Of a stretch of 5,249 nucleotides of DNA, positions 1 to 4,241 are shown in pieces. Source of the DNA: an uncultured Candidatus Saccharibacteria bacterium. GTDB taxonomy: Bacteria; Patescibacteria; Saccharimonadia; Saccharimonadales; UBA6022. Position 1 is the stretch's first letter; each line of letters opens with the position of its first letter. The stretch spans positions 1-5,249 of the forward strand of contig CAMPHY010000042.1 in NCBI GenBank assembly GCA_946886125.1. The letters run 5' to 3'. Below the pieces are notes generated by a model that saw nothing but the letters and a program-made list of their open reading frames with translations, was not told the origin of the DNA and made no database searches. The translations under genes were made by a program, and so were the position numbers.

Positions 1-11
1 ATTCGAGCCAT
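1..11 (-). CDS. rpsM: 30S ribosomal protein uS13, first codons only (runs off the window)
   Basis: Only ATG GCT CGA plus two bases are visible, reading M-A-R-(I/M), which matches the usual uS13 start MARI. A Shine-Dalgarno-like AGGG (plus strand 18-21) lies 6 nt upstream, inside the end of rpmJ. Only 2 nt separate the rpmJ stop from this ATG, which suggests translational coupling. rpmJ-rpsM is the standard order at the head of the alpha operon. The call rests on the three codons plus gene order. The family binds the head of the 30S subunit and contacts the P-site tRNA. Confidence 0.75.
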
Positions 12-13
12 GC

Positions 14-130
14 TTAACCCTGCCTTTGCTTATTCTTAGGTTTTTTCTTGTTGATAACACGTAGTATACCTTTACGGCGTACTATCTGGTCATCAGGACT
101 GATTTTTTTGACACTTGCACGAACTTTCAT
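14..130 (-). CDS. rpmJ: 50S ribosomal protein bL36, zinc-free form
   Basis: This is a 38-codon gene, the normal bL36 length. It starts MKVRASVKK and ends in the family hallmark KQRQG. bL36 is a small protein of the large subunit that packs against 23S rRNA. The classical form holds a zinc ion with Cys near residues 11, 14 and 27 and His near 33. Here there is no cysteine and no histidine: the stretch reads [14 protein letters not shown] and then [15 protein letters not shown], so every ligand position is replaced. It is therefore the zinc-independent (C-minus) type. The ATG is fixed by the conserved N-terminus. The nearest strong Shine-Dalgarno, GGAG (plus strand 144-147), is unusually far upstream, 13 nt from the ATG. 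The gene lies 31 nt after infA and 2 nt before rpsM, so the three are surely cotranscribed. Confidence 0.95.
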   Translation of the reverse strand: MKVRASVKKISPDDQIVRRKGILRVINKKKPKNKQRQG

Positions 131-161
131 AAGCGTTCAAAAACTCCATTCTTCCTTTAAT

Positions 162-386
162 TTAATCCCGTAAGCGGAAACTGATTCTGCCCTTCGTTAG
201 ATCGTAAGGGGTCAACTCAACTTCTACCTTATCGCCTGGTACAAGACGGATATAGTGCTTGCGCATCTTCCCCGAAATGTGGGCGATAATACTATGGCCA
301 TTCTCTAGTTCTACCTTAAATTGCGTATTAGGCAGTGCTTCCACTACCTTACCTTGCAACTTGATTACTTCCTTTTGACTCGCCAT
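162..386 (-). CDS. infA: Translation initiation factor IF-1
   Basis: The product is a 74-residue IF-1, a single OB-fold protein that binds the 30S A site during initiation and helps IF-2 and IF-3 select the start. The whole chain matches the family. Key stretches are [18 protein letters not shown] (about 14-31), [20 protein letters not shown] (about 35-54) and [15 protein letters not shown] (about 57-71). The basic KMRK segment and the final GRI-FR strand are the 30S-binding parts known in the family. The ATG is preceded by GGAG (plus strand 398-401) at a long 11-nt spacing. Two promoter-like elements lie directly upstream, so infA opens a transcript that continues into rpmJ and rpsM. map and adk, frequent upstream neighbours elsewhere, are missing here. 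Confidence 0.98.
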   Translation of the reverse strand: MASQKEVIKLQGKVVEALPNTQFKVELENGHSIIAHISGKMRKHYIRLVPGDKVEVELTPYDLTKGRISFRLRD

Positions 387-401
387 AAACTACAGTTCTC
401 C

Positions 402-430
402 ATTATATAGTAAAAACAGACATACGTAAA
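402..430 (-). promoter_or_regulatory. Proximal infA promoter (P2), sigma70-like
   Basis: On the minus strand there is a perfect -10 TATAAT (plus 402-407) and a -35 TTTACG (plus 425-430, 4 of 6 matches to TTGACA) at the ideal 17-bp spacing. The expected start, about 7 nt beyond the -10, would fall near plus position 395. That is only about 9 nt before the infA ATG and downstream of the GGAG at 398-401. A transcript from here would be nearly leaderless. Confidence 0.65.
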
Positions 431-489
431 GAGGTGAAATAAAAGAATATGCCACGCTAGCTACCCTGCGTGTACTAGTTGATAGTTCT

Positions 490-517
490 ATTGTAACTGA
501 CGGCTACAGAATGTCAA
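490..517 (-). promoter_or_regulatory. Distal infA promoter (P1), sigma70-like
   Basis: On the minus strand there is a perfect -35 TTGACA (plus 512-517) and a -10 TACAAT (plus 490-495, 5 of 6), spaced 16 bp. The expected start is near 483, giving infA a leader of roughly 97 nt that includes the GGAG at 398-401. That leader also holds a small CACGC/GCGTG hairpin (plus 453-472) and a pyrimidine-rich tract. It sits just beyond the long hairpin that ends the preceding gene. Confidence 0.65.
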
Positions 518-545
518 TTACCCGTCTACTTTGCTCGATACGCAT

Positions 546-642
546 AGTAAAAGCCACCACGCAAACCCTCTCCTGTGAATGGATTATGCGCTCATTTGCG
601 CACAATCCATAGGTGGGTCTGCGTAGTGGCTATATTTTTACT
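546..642 (-). terminator. Long imperfect RNA hairpin, probable 3'-end or terminator of the 107-codon gene
   Basis: The core runs from 553 to 630. An 11-bp outer stem (553-563 with 620-630) is followed by a G·U pair, 4 bp, a small internal loop, 3 bp and a 4-nt bulge. A 13-bp inner stem (579-591 with 598-610) then closes on a 6-nt loop. That is about 32 pairs. The three pairs 558/625, 564/619 and 586/603 are A/C on the plus strand but G·U on the minus strand, so the folded molecule is minus-strand RNA. TTTT follows the core, and flanking AGTAAAA/TTTTACT arms (546-552, 636-642) can pair further and include the gene's stop codon. It is most simply a terminator, but its length is unusual and a processed or regulatory RNA is possible. 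Confidence 0.6.
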
Positions 643-961
643 GGTTAGAATTGGCTGAGAGATCGAAAAGTCTATCCCTTCGCCTCTCAGCACGCATGAC
701 ATTGGCCTCAAGTTTTGATAGCCTCTTACAGATAGACGCTGACTGTGCATCATACTGCTCGATTTTGACCTGCATCTCTGCGTCCCGAGTCATAGTGCAC
801 GTCCCCCAAGTCAACTTTTCGCGAGCCAACTTGATACGCTTAAGCTCCACTTGCTGATGATTAATTTGAGTATTAATGCTGGCGATTTTGTCTTCGCACT
901 TTTCGATCACGCGCACTTTTAGCCACTCGACGCACGTCAATGATGGCAGCGATAAGATCAC
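638..961 (-). CDS. Unknown small helical protein, about 107 residues, probable coiled-coil hairpin
   Basis: I do not recognise this protein. The frame is open up to a TTG at 974-976, but I choose GTG at 959-961 because an excellent GGAAGGAAG (plus 966-974) then lies 4-7 nt upstream; the TTG would have its ribosome site downstream of itself. The protein is rich in Lys, Arg, Glu and Gln with regularly spaced Ile, Leu and Val. Two long predicted helices, about residues 11-51 and 58-101, flank a short WGTCTMT turn, as in an antiparallel coiled coil. Cysteines are at 10, 22, 55 and 78. I see no signal peptide or membrane segment. An intrinsic terminator-like hairpin ends just upstream of the ribosome site and a long hairpin follows the stop, so it appears to be its own unit between secY and infA. 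It could be lineage-specific. Confidence 0.65.
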   Translation of the reverse strand: MILSLPSLTCVEWLKVRVIEKCEDKIASINTQINHQQVELKRIKLAREKLTWGTCTMTRDAEMQVKIEQYDAQSASICKRLSKLEANVMRAERRRDRLFDLSANSNQ

Positions 962-976
962 TTTACTTCCTTCCAA

Positions 977-1011
977 TAAAAAGCACCGTTCACGCTTGCT
1001 GCGCGACGGTG
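977..1011 (-). terminator. Intrinsic terminator or attenuator just upstream of the 107-codon gene
   Basis: Minus-strand RNA forms CACCGT (plus 1006-1011) with ACGGTG (984-989), then CGCGC (1001-1005) with GCGTG (991-995, one G·U). A single bulged A (990) separates the two, and the loop is AGCAA. This 11-bp GC-rich stem is followed by CTTTTTATT, the standard layout of an intrinsic terminator. The plus strand folds less well. It lies between a candidate promoter (1045-1073) and the ribosome site of the next gene. It may therefore end transcripts arriving from the 155-codon gene, end a roughly 60-nt small RNA, or act as a leader attenuator. Confidence 0.7.
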
Positions 1012-1044
1012 TCGTGTCGATACAAGATTACTTGGCCACATATT

Positions 1045-1073
1045 GTTATATCACATTGATTTTTGAATGAAAA
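1045..1073 (-). promoter_or_regulatory. Candidate promoter for the 107-codon gene or a small RNA
   Basis: On the minus strand there is a -35 TTTTCA (plus 1068-1073, 4 of 6) and a -10 TATAAC (plus 1045-1050, 5 of 6) with exactly 17 bp between. The predicted start is near 1038. From there, about 25 nt lead into the terminator-like hairpin at 977-1011, and the GTG of the next gene is about 77 nt away. Confidence 0.45.
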
Positions 1074-1080
1074 GTACCTA

Positions 1081-1122
1081 CTCATCCTTTCACTATCAAC
1101 GTATTGATAACGCAAGGATGAG
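1081..1122 (-). other. Stem-loop in the 3' region of the 155-codon gene
   Basis: A perfect 9-bp arm (1081-1089 with 1114-1122) and, after one G·A mismatch, a further 9 pairs (1091-1099 with 1104-1112) close on a UACG loop. Two inner pairs (1092/1111, 1093/1110) are G·U on the minus strand and unpaired on the plus strand, so minus-strand RNA is favoured. The nearest T run (TTTT, 1070-1073) is 7 nt beyond the stem, so it is a poor terminator. It might instead stabilise the 3' end of the transcript or mark a processing site. Confidence 0.5.
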
Positions 1123-1160
1123 GGCAGAAAGTAAGTAAGTACACCGCCCTGCATCTTTAT

Positions 1161-1628
1161 TCAGTCAGTTTTCTTAGCGGGTGGTTCTACAAGGTAGATT
1201 CCTTCATCGCCACGATACAGCACCCTAAGTTTGACTAGATCCGAAGGTCTTCTTTCAAAGCGACTACTTTCGATAAATCGCTCTACTGCGAGTCTGAACC
1301 ATAGTACATTAGGATGTTTAGGAATACCATCAGGCGCTACCTTGAGCACCTGCTGTTTTTTCGCAAGTTTCTCAGCCGCCTTCTTCATTTCCTTGATAGA
1401 AAGAAACGGACCGTCATGATAACGCCCTGCGGGGTGCTTGCTGCAATCTACAACGAATGCACGGAAGGTTGCATAATTGCGTCCACCATCCGGTACTGCG
1501 TTCGGATCGTTATCGTGCCAGTGCCTTGCAAATGCCTCGACTTTTTTGCCGTACGCTTTTGCAACTACTGGCAACAGTTCATTCACACAAACCGCTTCAA
1601 GCTCTTCAGGATTGTTAATTACGCCCAC
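1161..1628 (-). CDS. Unknown protein, 155 residues
   Basis: I do not recognise this protein. It starts with GTG; an in-frame TAA two codons upstream makes this the earliest possible start. It ends with TGA. No strong Shine-Dalgarno is in place, since the closest AGG is about 16 nt away. The sequence looks soluble and mixed alpha/beta. Residues 7-38 are a likely amphipathic helix, and 39-75 are rich in Asp, Gly, His and Tyr with DGGRNY and GRYHDGPF turns. A Lys/Ala/Glu helix covers about 77-95, KHPNVLWFRLAVERFIESS is another helix at about 104-122, and a basic and then beta-like tail (LVKLRVLYRGDEGIYLVEPP) ends the chain. There is no membrane segment. Cysteines are at 14 and 62. It is cut off from secY by a strong terminator, so it should be transcribed separately. 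Two DNA dyads lie over its candidate promoter. Confidence 0.75.
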   Translation of the reverse strand: MGVINNPEELEAVCVNELLPVVAKAYGKKVEAFARHWHDNDPNAVPDGGRNYATFRAFVVDCSKHPAGRYHDGPFLSIKEMKKAAEKLAKKQQVLKVAPDGIPKHPNVLWFRLAVERFIESSRFERRPSDLVKLRVLYRGDEGIYLVEPPAKKTD

Positions 1629-1646
1629 TTTTTACTACTTTCTGCC

Positions 1647-1668
1647 TGACCATTCTACGGAACGGTCA
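1647..1668. promoter_or_regulatory. 22-bp inverted repeat upstream of the 155-codon gene, possible operator
   Basis: The arms TGACCATTC and GAACGGTCA pair at 8 of 9 positions around a 4-base centre (1656-1659). The one mismatch (1652/1663) becomes G·U in minus-strand RNA. It ends 18 bp before the GTG and contains a -10-like TAGAAT (minus strand, plus 1652-1657). A DNA operator or a small leader hairpin would both fit. Confidence 0.4.
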
Positions 1669-1679
1669 AAGCTGTTCGA
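1652..1679 (-). promoter_or_regulatory. Weak candidate promoter of the 155-codon gene
   Basis: A -10-like TAGAAT (plus 1652-1657, 5 of 6) and a poor -35 TCGAAC (plus 1674-1679, 3 of 6) are spaced 16 bp. The gene needs its own promoter because a strong terminator lies upstream, but no better -35/-10 pair was found. A weak -35 overlapped by a dyad would fit a regulated promoter; this is inference. Confidence 0.3.
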
Positions 1680-1686
1680 CGTCGAA
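1675..1686. repeat. Perfect 12-bp palindrome TTCGACGTCGAA
   Basis: It is fully self-complementary and overlaps the weak -35 of the 155-codon gene, 6 bp from the 22-bp dyad. With no spacer it cannot make an RNA hairpin of this size, so if functional it is more likely a protein-binding site on DNA. Confidence 0.4.
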
Positions 1687-1708
1687 TAATCGCATATTAC
1701 TATGGCAT

Positions 1709-1761
1709 AAAAATAAATATATATCAATAAACCCTCAACTACTGAGGGTTTATTGATATAT
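1709..1761 (-). terminator. Intrinsic terminator after secY
   Basis: A perfect 19-bp inverted repeat (1719-1737 with 1743-1761) has a 5-nt loop. Its core is AAACCCTCA/TGAGGGTTT. On the minus strand the stem is followed by an AT-rich stretch ending in TTTTT (plus 1709-1713). It begins 12 nt past the secY stop codon. The symmetry means it could also stop plus-strand transcription, but no plus-strand gene is seen nearby. Confidence 0.85.
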
Positions 1762-1773
1762 CAAGGATAGCGT

Positions 1774-3186
1774 CTATTTGTAGTCGTCGTATGTCACCAT
1801 CAATGCACGTGAATTGATCTGACGTAGTGCTTCAAGCGCCACTGATACTACAATCAAAAGTCCAGTACCACCGATAGCCAGATTACTATTCTGTACGCCG
1901 GCAATATTAAACAGTAGATATTCAGCAGCAAACGGCATGACAGCGATGAGTCCAAGCACAACTGAACCAAATAGGATCAAGCGATTAACCGTACGGCTGA
2001 GGTACTTTTCGGTTTGAACACCTGGACGAACACCTTCGATAAAGCCACCTTGTTTTTGTAGATTTTCGCTAATTTCATTCGAGTTAAAAACGATACCTGT
2101 ATAGAAGTAGGTGAACAGAATCACAAGAATAAAGTAAGTTGCAGGATATATAAAGGCGGCTGCAGCTGCTCCAGTAAACTCACCAGGGTTTGGTGTCTGG
2201 AACCATTGAATCAAGTTATCGGCAATTGCTAAATAAGCTGGATCACCCGTGGCTTTTAACACCTGCCCTACGAAGGCTGGAAGTGACAAGAAAGCAACTG
2301 CAAAGATAACTGGAATCACACCTGCAGCAATAAGCTTAATAGGAAGAATACTTTTTACGCCGCCATAGCTACTATTGCCCTGTACGCGCTTAGCGTAATT
2401 AATCGTAATCACCCGCTGCGCTTCGTTAATCTTCACAAGCAAGTAGAGTACCATCAGTGACACTACAGTAATAGCAACTGTCACCCAGAATGCCAGTGGG
2501 TTGACTGGAAGAGTAAACCATCCAAATACGCTCAAACCACCCTGTGAGGTATCGGCAAGTGAGGTACCGAGTGTAGTTAATGTTTGCGGCAGTTGACTAA
2601 TAATACCAGCAAAGATAAGAAGACTGATACCATTGCCAATACCTTGCTCAGTTATAAGCTCACCTAGCCACATCAGTAGCAGTGCACCAGCCGTCATAGC
2701 CGTCACGGCCACAACCCACTCTATAGGAGTCGAATCAGCCAGCGCGGTTGTATTGCCGGCTAGGACTGTTTGGCGAAGGATAAATATAAAGGCGATTGAT
2801 TGTACGATCGCGAGCGGCACACTGATTAAACGAGTCGCCTGCTGGATCTTACGACGACCAGATTCGCCATCTTTATGAAGCTCCTCTAGTTTCGGGATAG
2901 CCTTGGTAAGCAACTGCGTGATAATACTGGCGGTAATAAACGGACTAAGCCCCACCAATACGATCGAGAAACTCGCCAGGGCGCCACCAGAAAGGAGGTT
3001 CAAGAACCCACCAAAATCGGTACCATTTACGACACTATTGATCACTTCACGCAGCTCAGTTGGCTCGGCCAGTGGCACTGGAATATGCGCTAAGAAGCGA
3101 TATGCAATAATAATACCAAGCACGATCAATAGGCGCTTTTGCATATCCTTATTTTTAAATGACTTAAAGATAGTTTTCCAGTTCAT
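1774..3186 (-). CDS. secY: Protein translocase subunit SecY
   Basis: The 470-residue product is the channel-forming subunit of the SecYEG translocon, which passes unfolded proteins across or into the cytoplasmic membrane with SecA or the ribosome. About ten membrane helices are visible. Signature 1 and the plug/TM2 region are at about 66-94 (SGGALASFSIVLVGLSPFIT). Signature 2 is at about 174-194 (LGELITEQGIGNGISLLIFAG). The C4 loop, NYAKRVQGN and onward, is at about 263-283, followed by AAGVIPVIFA at 287-296. The C5 loop carries the conserved Arg387 in GVRPG and then TEKYLSRTVNRL, which is the SecA/ribosome contact region. The end ALEALRQINSRALM matches the family C-tail. Length is somewhat above the typical 430-440, owing partly to a longer 197-228 segment. 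The ATG is family-consistent, but the best GAGGG (plus 3202-3206) is 15 nt away. It appears to have its own promoter and stops with TAG before a strong terminator. Confidence 0.98.
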   Translation of the reverse strand: MNWKTIFKSFKNKDMQKRLLIVLGIIIAYRFLAHIPVPLAEPTELREVINSVVNGTDFGGFLNLLSGGALASFSIVLVGLSPFITASIITQLLTKAIPKLEELHKDGESGRRKIQQATRLISVPLAIVQSIAFIFILRQTVLAGNTTALADSTPIEWVVAVTAMTAGALLLMWLGELITEQGIGNGISLLIFAGIISQLPQTLTTLGTSLADTSQGGLSVFGWFTLPVNPLAFWVTVAITVVSLMVLYLLVKINEAQRVITINYAKRVQGNSSYGGVKSILPIKLIAAGVIPVIFAVAFLSLPAFVGQVLKATGDPAYLAIADNLIQWFQTPNPGEFTGAAAAAFIYPATYFILVILFTYFYTGIVFNSNEISENLQKQGGFIEGVRPGVQTEKYLSRTVNRLILFGSVVLGLIAVMPFAAEYLLFNIAGVQNSNLAIGGTGLLIVVSVALEALRQINSRALMVTYDDYK

Positions 3187-3250
3187 GTCGGTCTATTTCT
3201 GCCCTCTATATCTAGTGCTACCTATTTTTTGTAGCGGTAATTCACGTATT

Positions 3251-3280
3251 AGTATACTACATAAAGCATTGAAAAGTCGA
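3251..3280 (-). promoter_or_regulatory. Candidate secY promoter
   Basis: On the minus strand there is a -10 TATACT (plus 3251-3256, 5 of 6) and a -35 TCGACT (plus 3275-3280, 4 of 6) at 18 bp. The -10 is embedded in the palindrome TAGTATACTA. The predicted start near 3244 gives a leader of about 58 nt containing a GCTAC/GTAGC hairpin. The terminators after rplO and after the 101-codon gene make a separate secY promoter likely. Confidence 0.5.
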
Positions 3281-3313
3281 AAACCCCACACCCTTTCGGG
3301 AGCGAGGCTCGAC
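3272..3313 (-). terminator. Probable terminator of the 101-codon gene
   Basis: The minus-strand RNA pairs GTCGA (plus 3309-3313) with TCGAC (3276-3280), then a mostly continuous C-rich/G-rich stem with one U·U mismatch and several G·U pairs. It is capped by CCC-GAAA-GGG, a GNRA tetraloop, and TTTT (3272-3275) follows. The G·U pairs favour the minus strand. It overlaps the secY -35. The short T run and internal mismatches keep this below certain. Confidence 0.55.
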
Positions 3314-3327
3314 CGTTGGGCGTAGAG

Positions 3328-3633
3328 TTATGAGTCTTCTGGATCTTTTACTACCTGCAAGTGTCGTTCACTTTTTGGTAGACTGATGATTTTACGCAAC
3401 TCCTTTGATGAGAGCTTTCTGTATGCGTCCTGCCAGGCTACTATACAGGCCTCGCTACCAGATCGTGTAATAGACCTGAATCGCTCGGTCTGTTCTTCAC
3501 TCAACGACCAATACCCCCACTCGTTCCGTGTAGCATTTGATCGATTTATTTCTTCAAAAAGCCTCATGACCGCACGCCATACTGCTGGTGTATCCATACC
3601 CTCGTCAGGCTTAATAGTAGACATACCCACCAT
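3328..3633 (-). CDS. Unknown small protein, about 101 residues, between rplO and secY
   Basis: I do not recognise this protein. The frame allows a GTG at 3637-3639, but AAGGA (plus 3641-3645) is 7 nt from the ATG at 3631-3633 and almost touches the GTG, so the ATG is preferred. The protein is soluble and charged. Residues 15-31 form a likely helix (PAVWRAVMRLFEEINRS), and an aromatic NEWGYWSLSEEQ follows. A second helical block with AWQDAYRKLSSKELRKII covers about 66-83, and the acidic tail is DPEDS. One Cys sits at 63. There is no signal peptide and no membrane helix. It occupies the slot directly between rplO and secY, yet has a terminator on each side and a candidate promoter of its own, so it is probably an inserted monocistronic gene and not a cotranscribed spc gene. 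Confidence 0.68.
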   Translation of the reverse strand: MVGMSTIKPDEGMDTPAVWRAVMRLFEEINRSNATRNEWGYWSLSEEQTERFRSITRSGSEACIVAWQDAYRKLSSKELRKIISLPKSERHLQVVKDPEDS

Positions 3634-3683
3634 TGTCACATCCTTTTATCTCGTGGCACATCTGTCAGCACAGACTGGACTAT

Positions 3684-3712
3684 ATTGTAGAATAAAAATA
3701 AATTTAGAACAA
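3684..3712 (-). promoter_or_regulatory. Candidate promoter of the 101-codon gene
   Basis: On the minus strand there is a -10 TACAAT (plus 3684-3689, 5 of 6) and a -35 TTGTTC (plus 3707-3712, 3 of 6) at 17 bp, in an A+T-rich stretch. It lies immediately after the rplO terminator. The leader would be about 45 nt and carries the AAGGA site. Confidence 0.45.
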
Positions 3713-3714
3713 AC

Positions 3715-3744
3715 TAAAAACTCCGGTTGTAACCGGAGTTTTTA
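3715..3744 (-). terminator. Strong intrinsic terminator after rplO
   Basis: A perfect 13-bp stem (3715-3727 with 3732-3744) has a 4-nt loop. Its GC core is ACTCCGG/CCGGAGT, with an A run before and TTTTT at the end on both strands, so it can act in either direction. It lies 17 nt after the rplO stop codon and separates the ribosomal block from secY. Confidence 0.9.
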
Positions 3745-3761
3745 TTCGCTTTAAAAAGGGA

Positions 3762-4241
3762 CTATTTATCAGCTTTTTCGGCTTCTTTAGTACTCTTTTT
3801 AAGCGGAGTTGGCGTTTTTGTGAAACTACCACCAGCTTTAGTGATAGCTTCTTTGACGCTAGCACTTGCACCTTGGACTTGCAGAGTTACTTTTTCAGTA
3901 AGCTCACCACGAGCAATAACTTTCACAGTATGAAAAGGCGTTGCAACAAGTCCAGCTTCAAACAATGTGAAGTTGTCGACTGTCTTACCCTTAAAAGCGT
4001 TCAGGTGATCAATATAGACAACCTGAGCTGGGCTCTTAAGGCTCTTGAAACCACGTGCTTTAGGAATAGCTTGTACTAGTGCTCGCTGTCCACCCTGGAA
4101 CATCGCGTGCAACTTCTTACCCGTACGTGCACCTTGACCTTTTGTACCACGGCCAGCAGTTTTACCCTGACCAGCTGCGATACCGCGACCTTTGCGCTTG
4201 CGATCTTTATTAGCAGTTATTTGAAGTTCATTGTATTTCAT
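3762..4241 (-). CDS. rplO: 50S ribosomal protein uL15
   Basis: The 159-residue product is uL15, a late-assembly protein of the large subunit whose long basic N-terminal arm threads into 23S rRNA. Visible family marks are the Gly/Lys/Arg-rich arm at about 13-53 (KRKGRGIAAGQGKTAGRGTKG, then FQGGQRAL), PKARGF at 60-65 and the C-terminal globular end SVKEAITKAGGSF at 128-140. The last 19 residues are a Lys/Glu tail beyond the usual end. The ATG overlaps the rpsE stop (TAATG), with GAGGAG (plus 4250-4255) 8 nt upstream, so coupling with rpsE is expected. rpmD, normally between rpsE and rplO, is not there. The gene ends with TAG, and a strong terminator follows. Confidence 0.98.
   Translation of the reverse strand: MKYNELQITANKDRKRKGRGIAAGQGKTAGRGTKGQGARTGKKLHAMFQGGQRALVQAIPKARGFKSLKSPAQVVYIDHLNAFKGKTVDNFTLFEAGLVATPFHTVKVIARGELTEKVTLQVQGASASVKEAITKAGGSFTKTPTPLKKSTKEAEKADK

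Noticed and set aside
504..560. Possible 18-codon leader peptide starting GTG GTG GCT inside the long hairpin, with AGGAG upstream
   Set aside because: The start and its site are buried in the stem, there is no run of a regulatory codon, and such short frames are common by chance.
974..976. TTG as the start of the 107-codon gene
   Set aside because: The strong GGAAGGAAG lies downstream of this TTG, and the GTG at 959-961 is correctly spaced from it.
1161..1163. UGA recoding as in some Candidate Phyla lineages (Gracilibacteria, Absconditabacteria)
   Set aside because: UGA is used as the stop of the 155-codon gene and no in-frame UGA interrupts the conserved proteins, so the standard bacterial code fits.
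1123..1647. Inverted copies of GGCAGAAAGTA flanking the 155-codon gene (about 1123-1133 and 1637-1647), hinting at a mobile unit
   Set aside because: An 11-bp match is expected by chance in 5 kb, there are no target-site duplications, and the protein shows no transposase features. A similar 11-mer also occurs upstream of secY.
1231..1689. Overlapping plus-strand frames opposite the 155-codon gene
   Set aside because: They are shadows in three different frames, without ribosome sites or recognisable protein features.
3637..3639. GTG as the start of the 101-codon gene
   Set aside because: The AAGGA site is only about 1 nt from this GTG but 7 nt from the ATG at 3631-3633.
3386..3754. Plus-strand open frame of 122 codons over the 101-codon gene
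   Set aside because: It is antisense to a better gene with a good ribosome site and runs through the bidirectional rplO terminator; composition does not look like a real protein.
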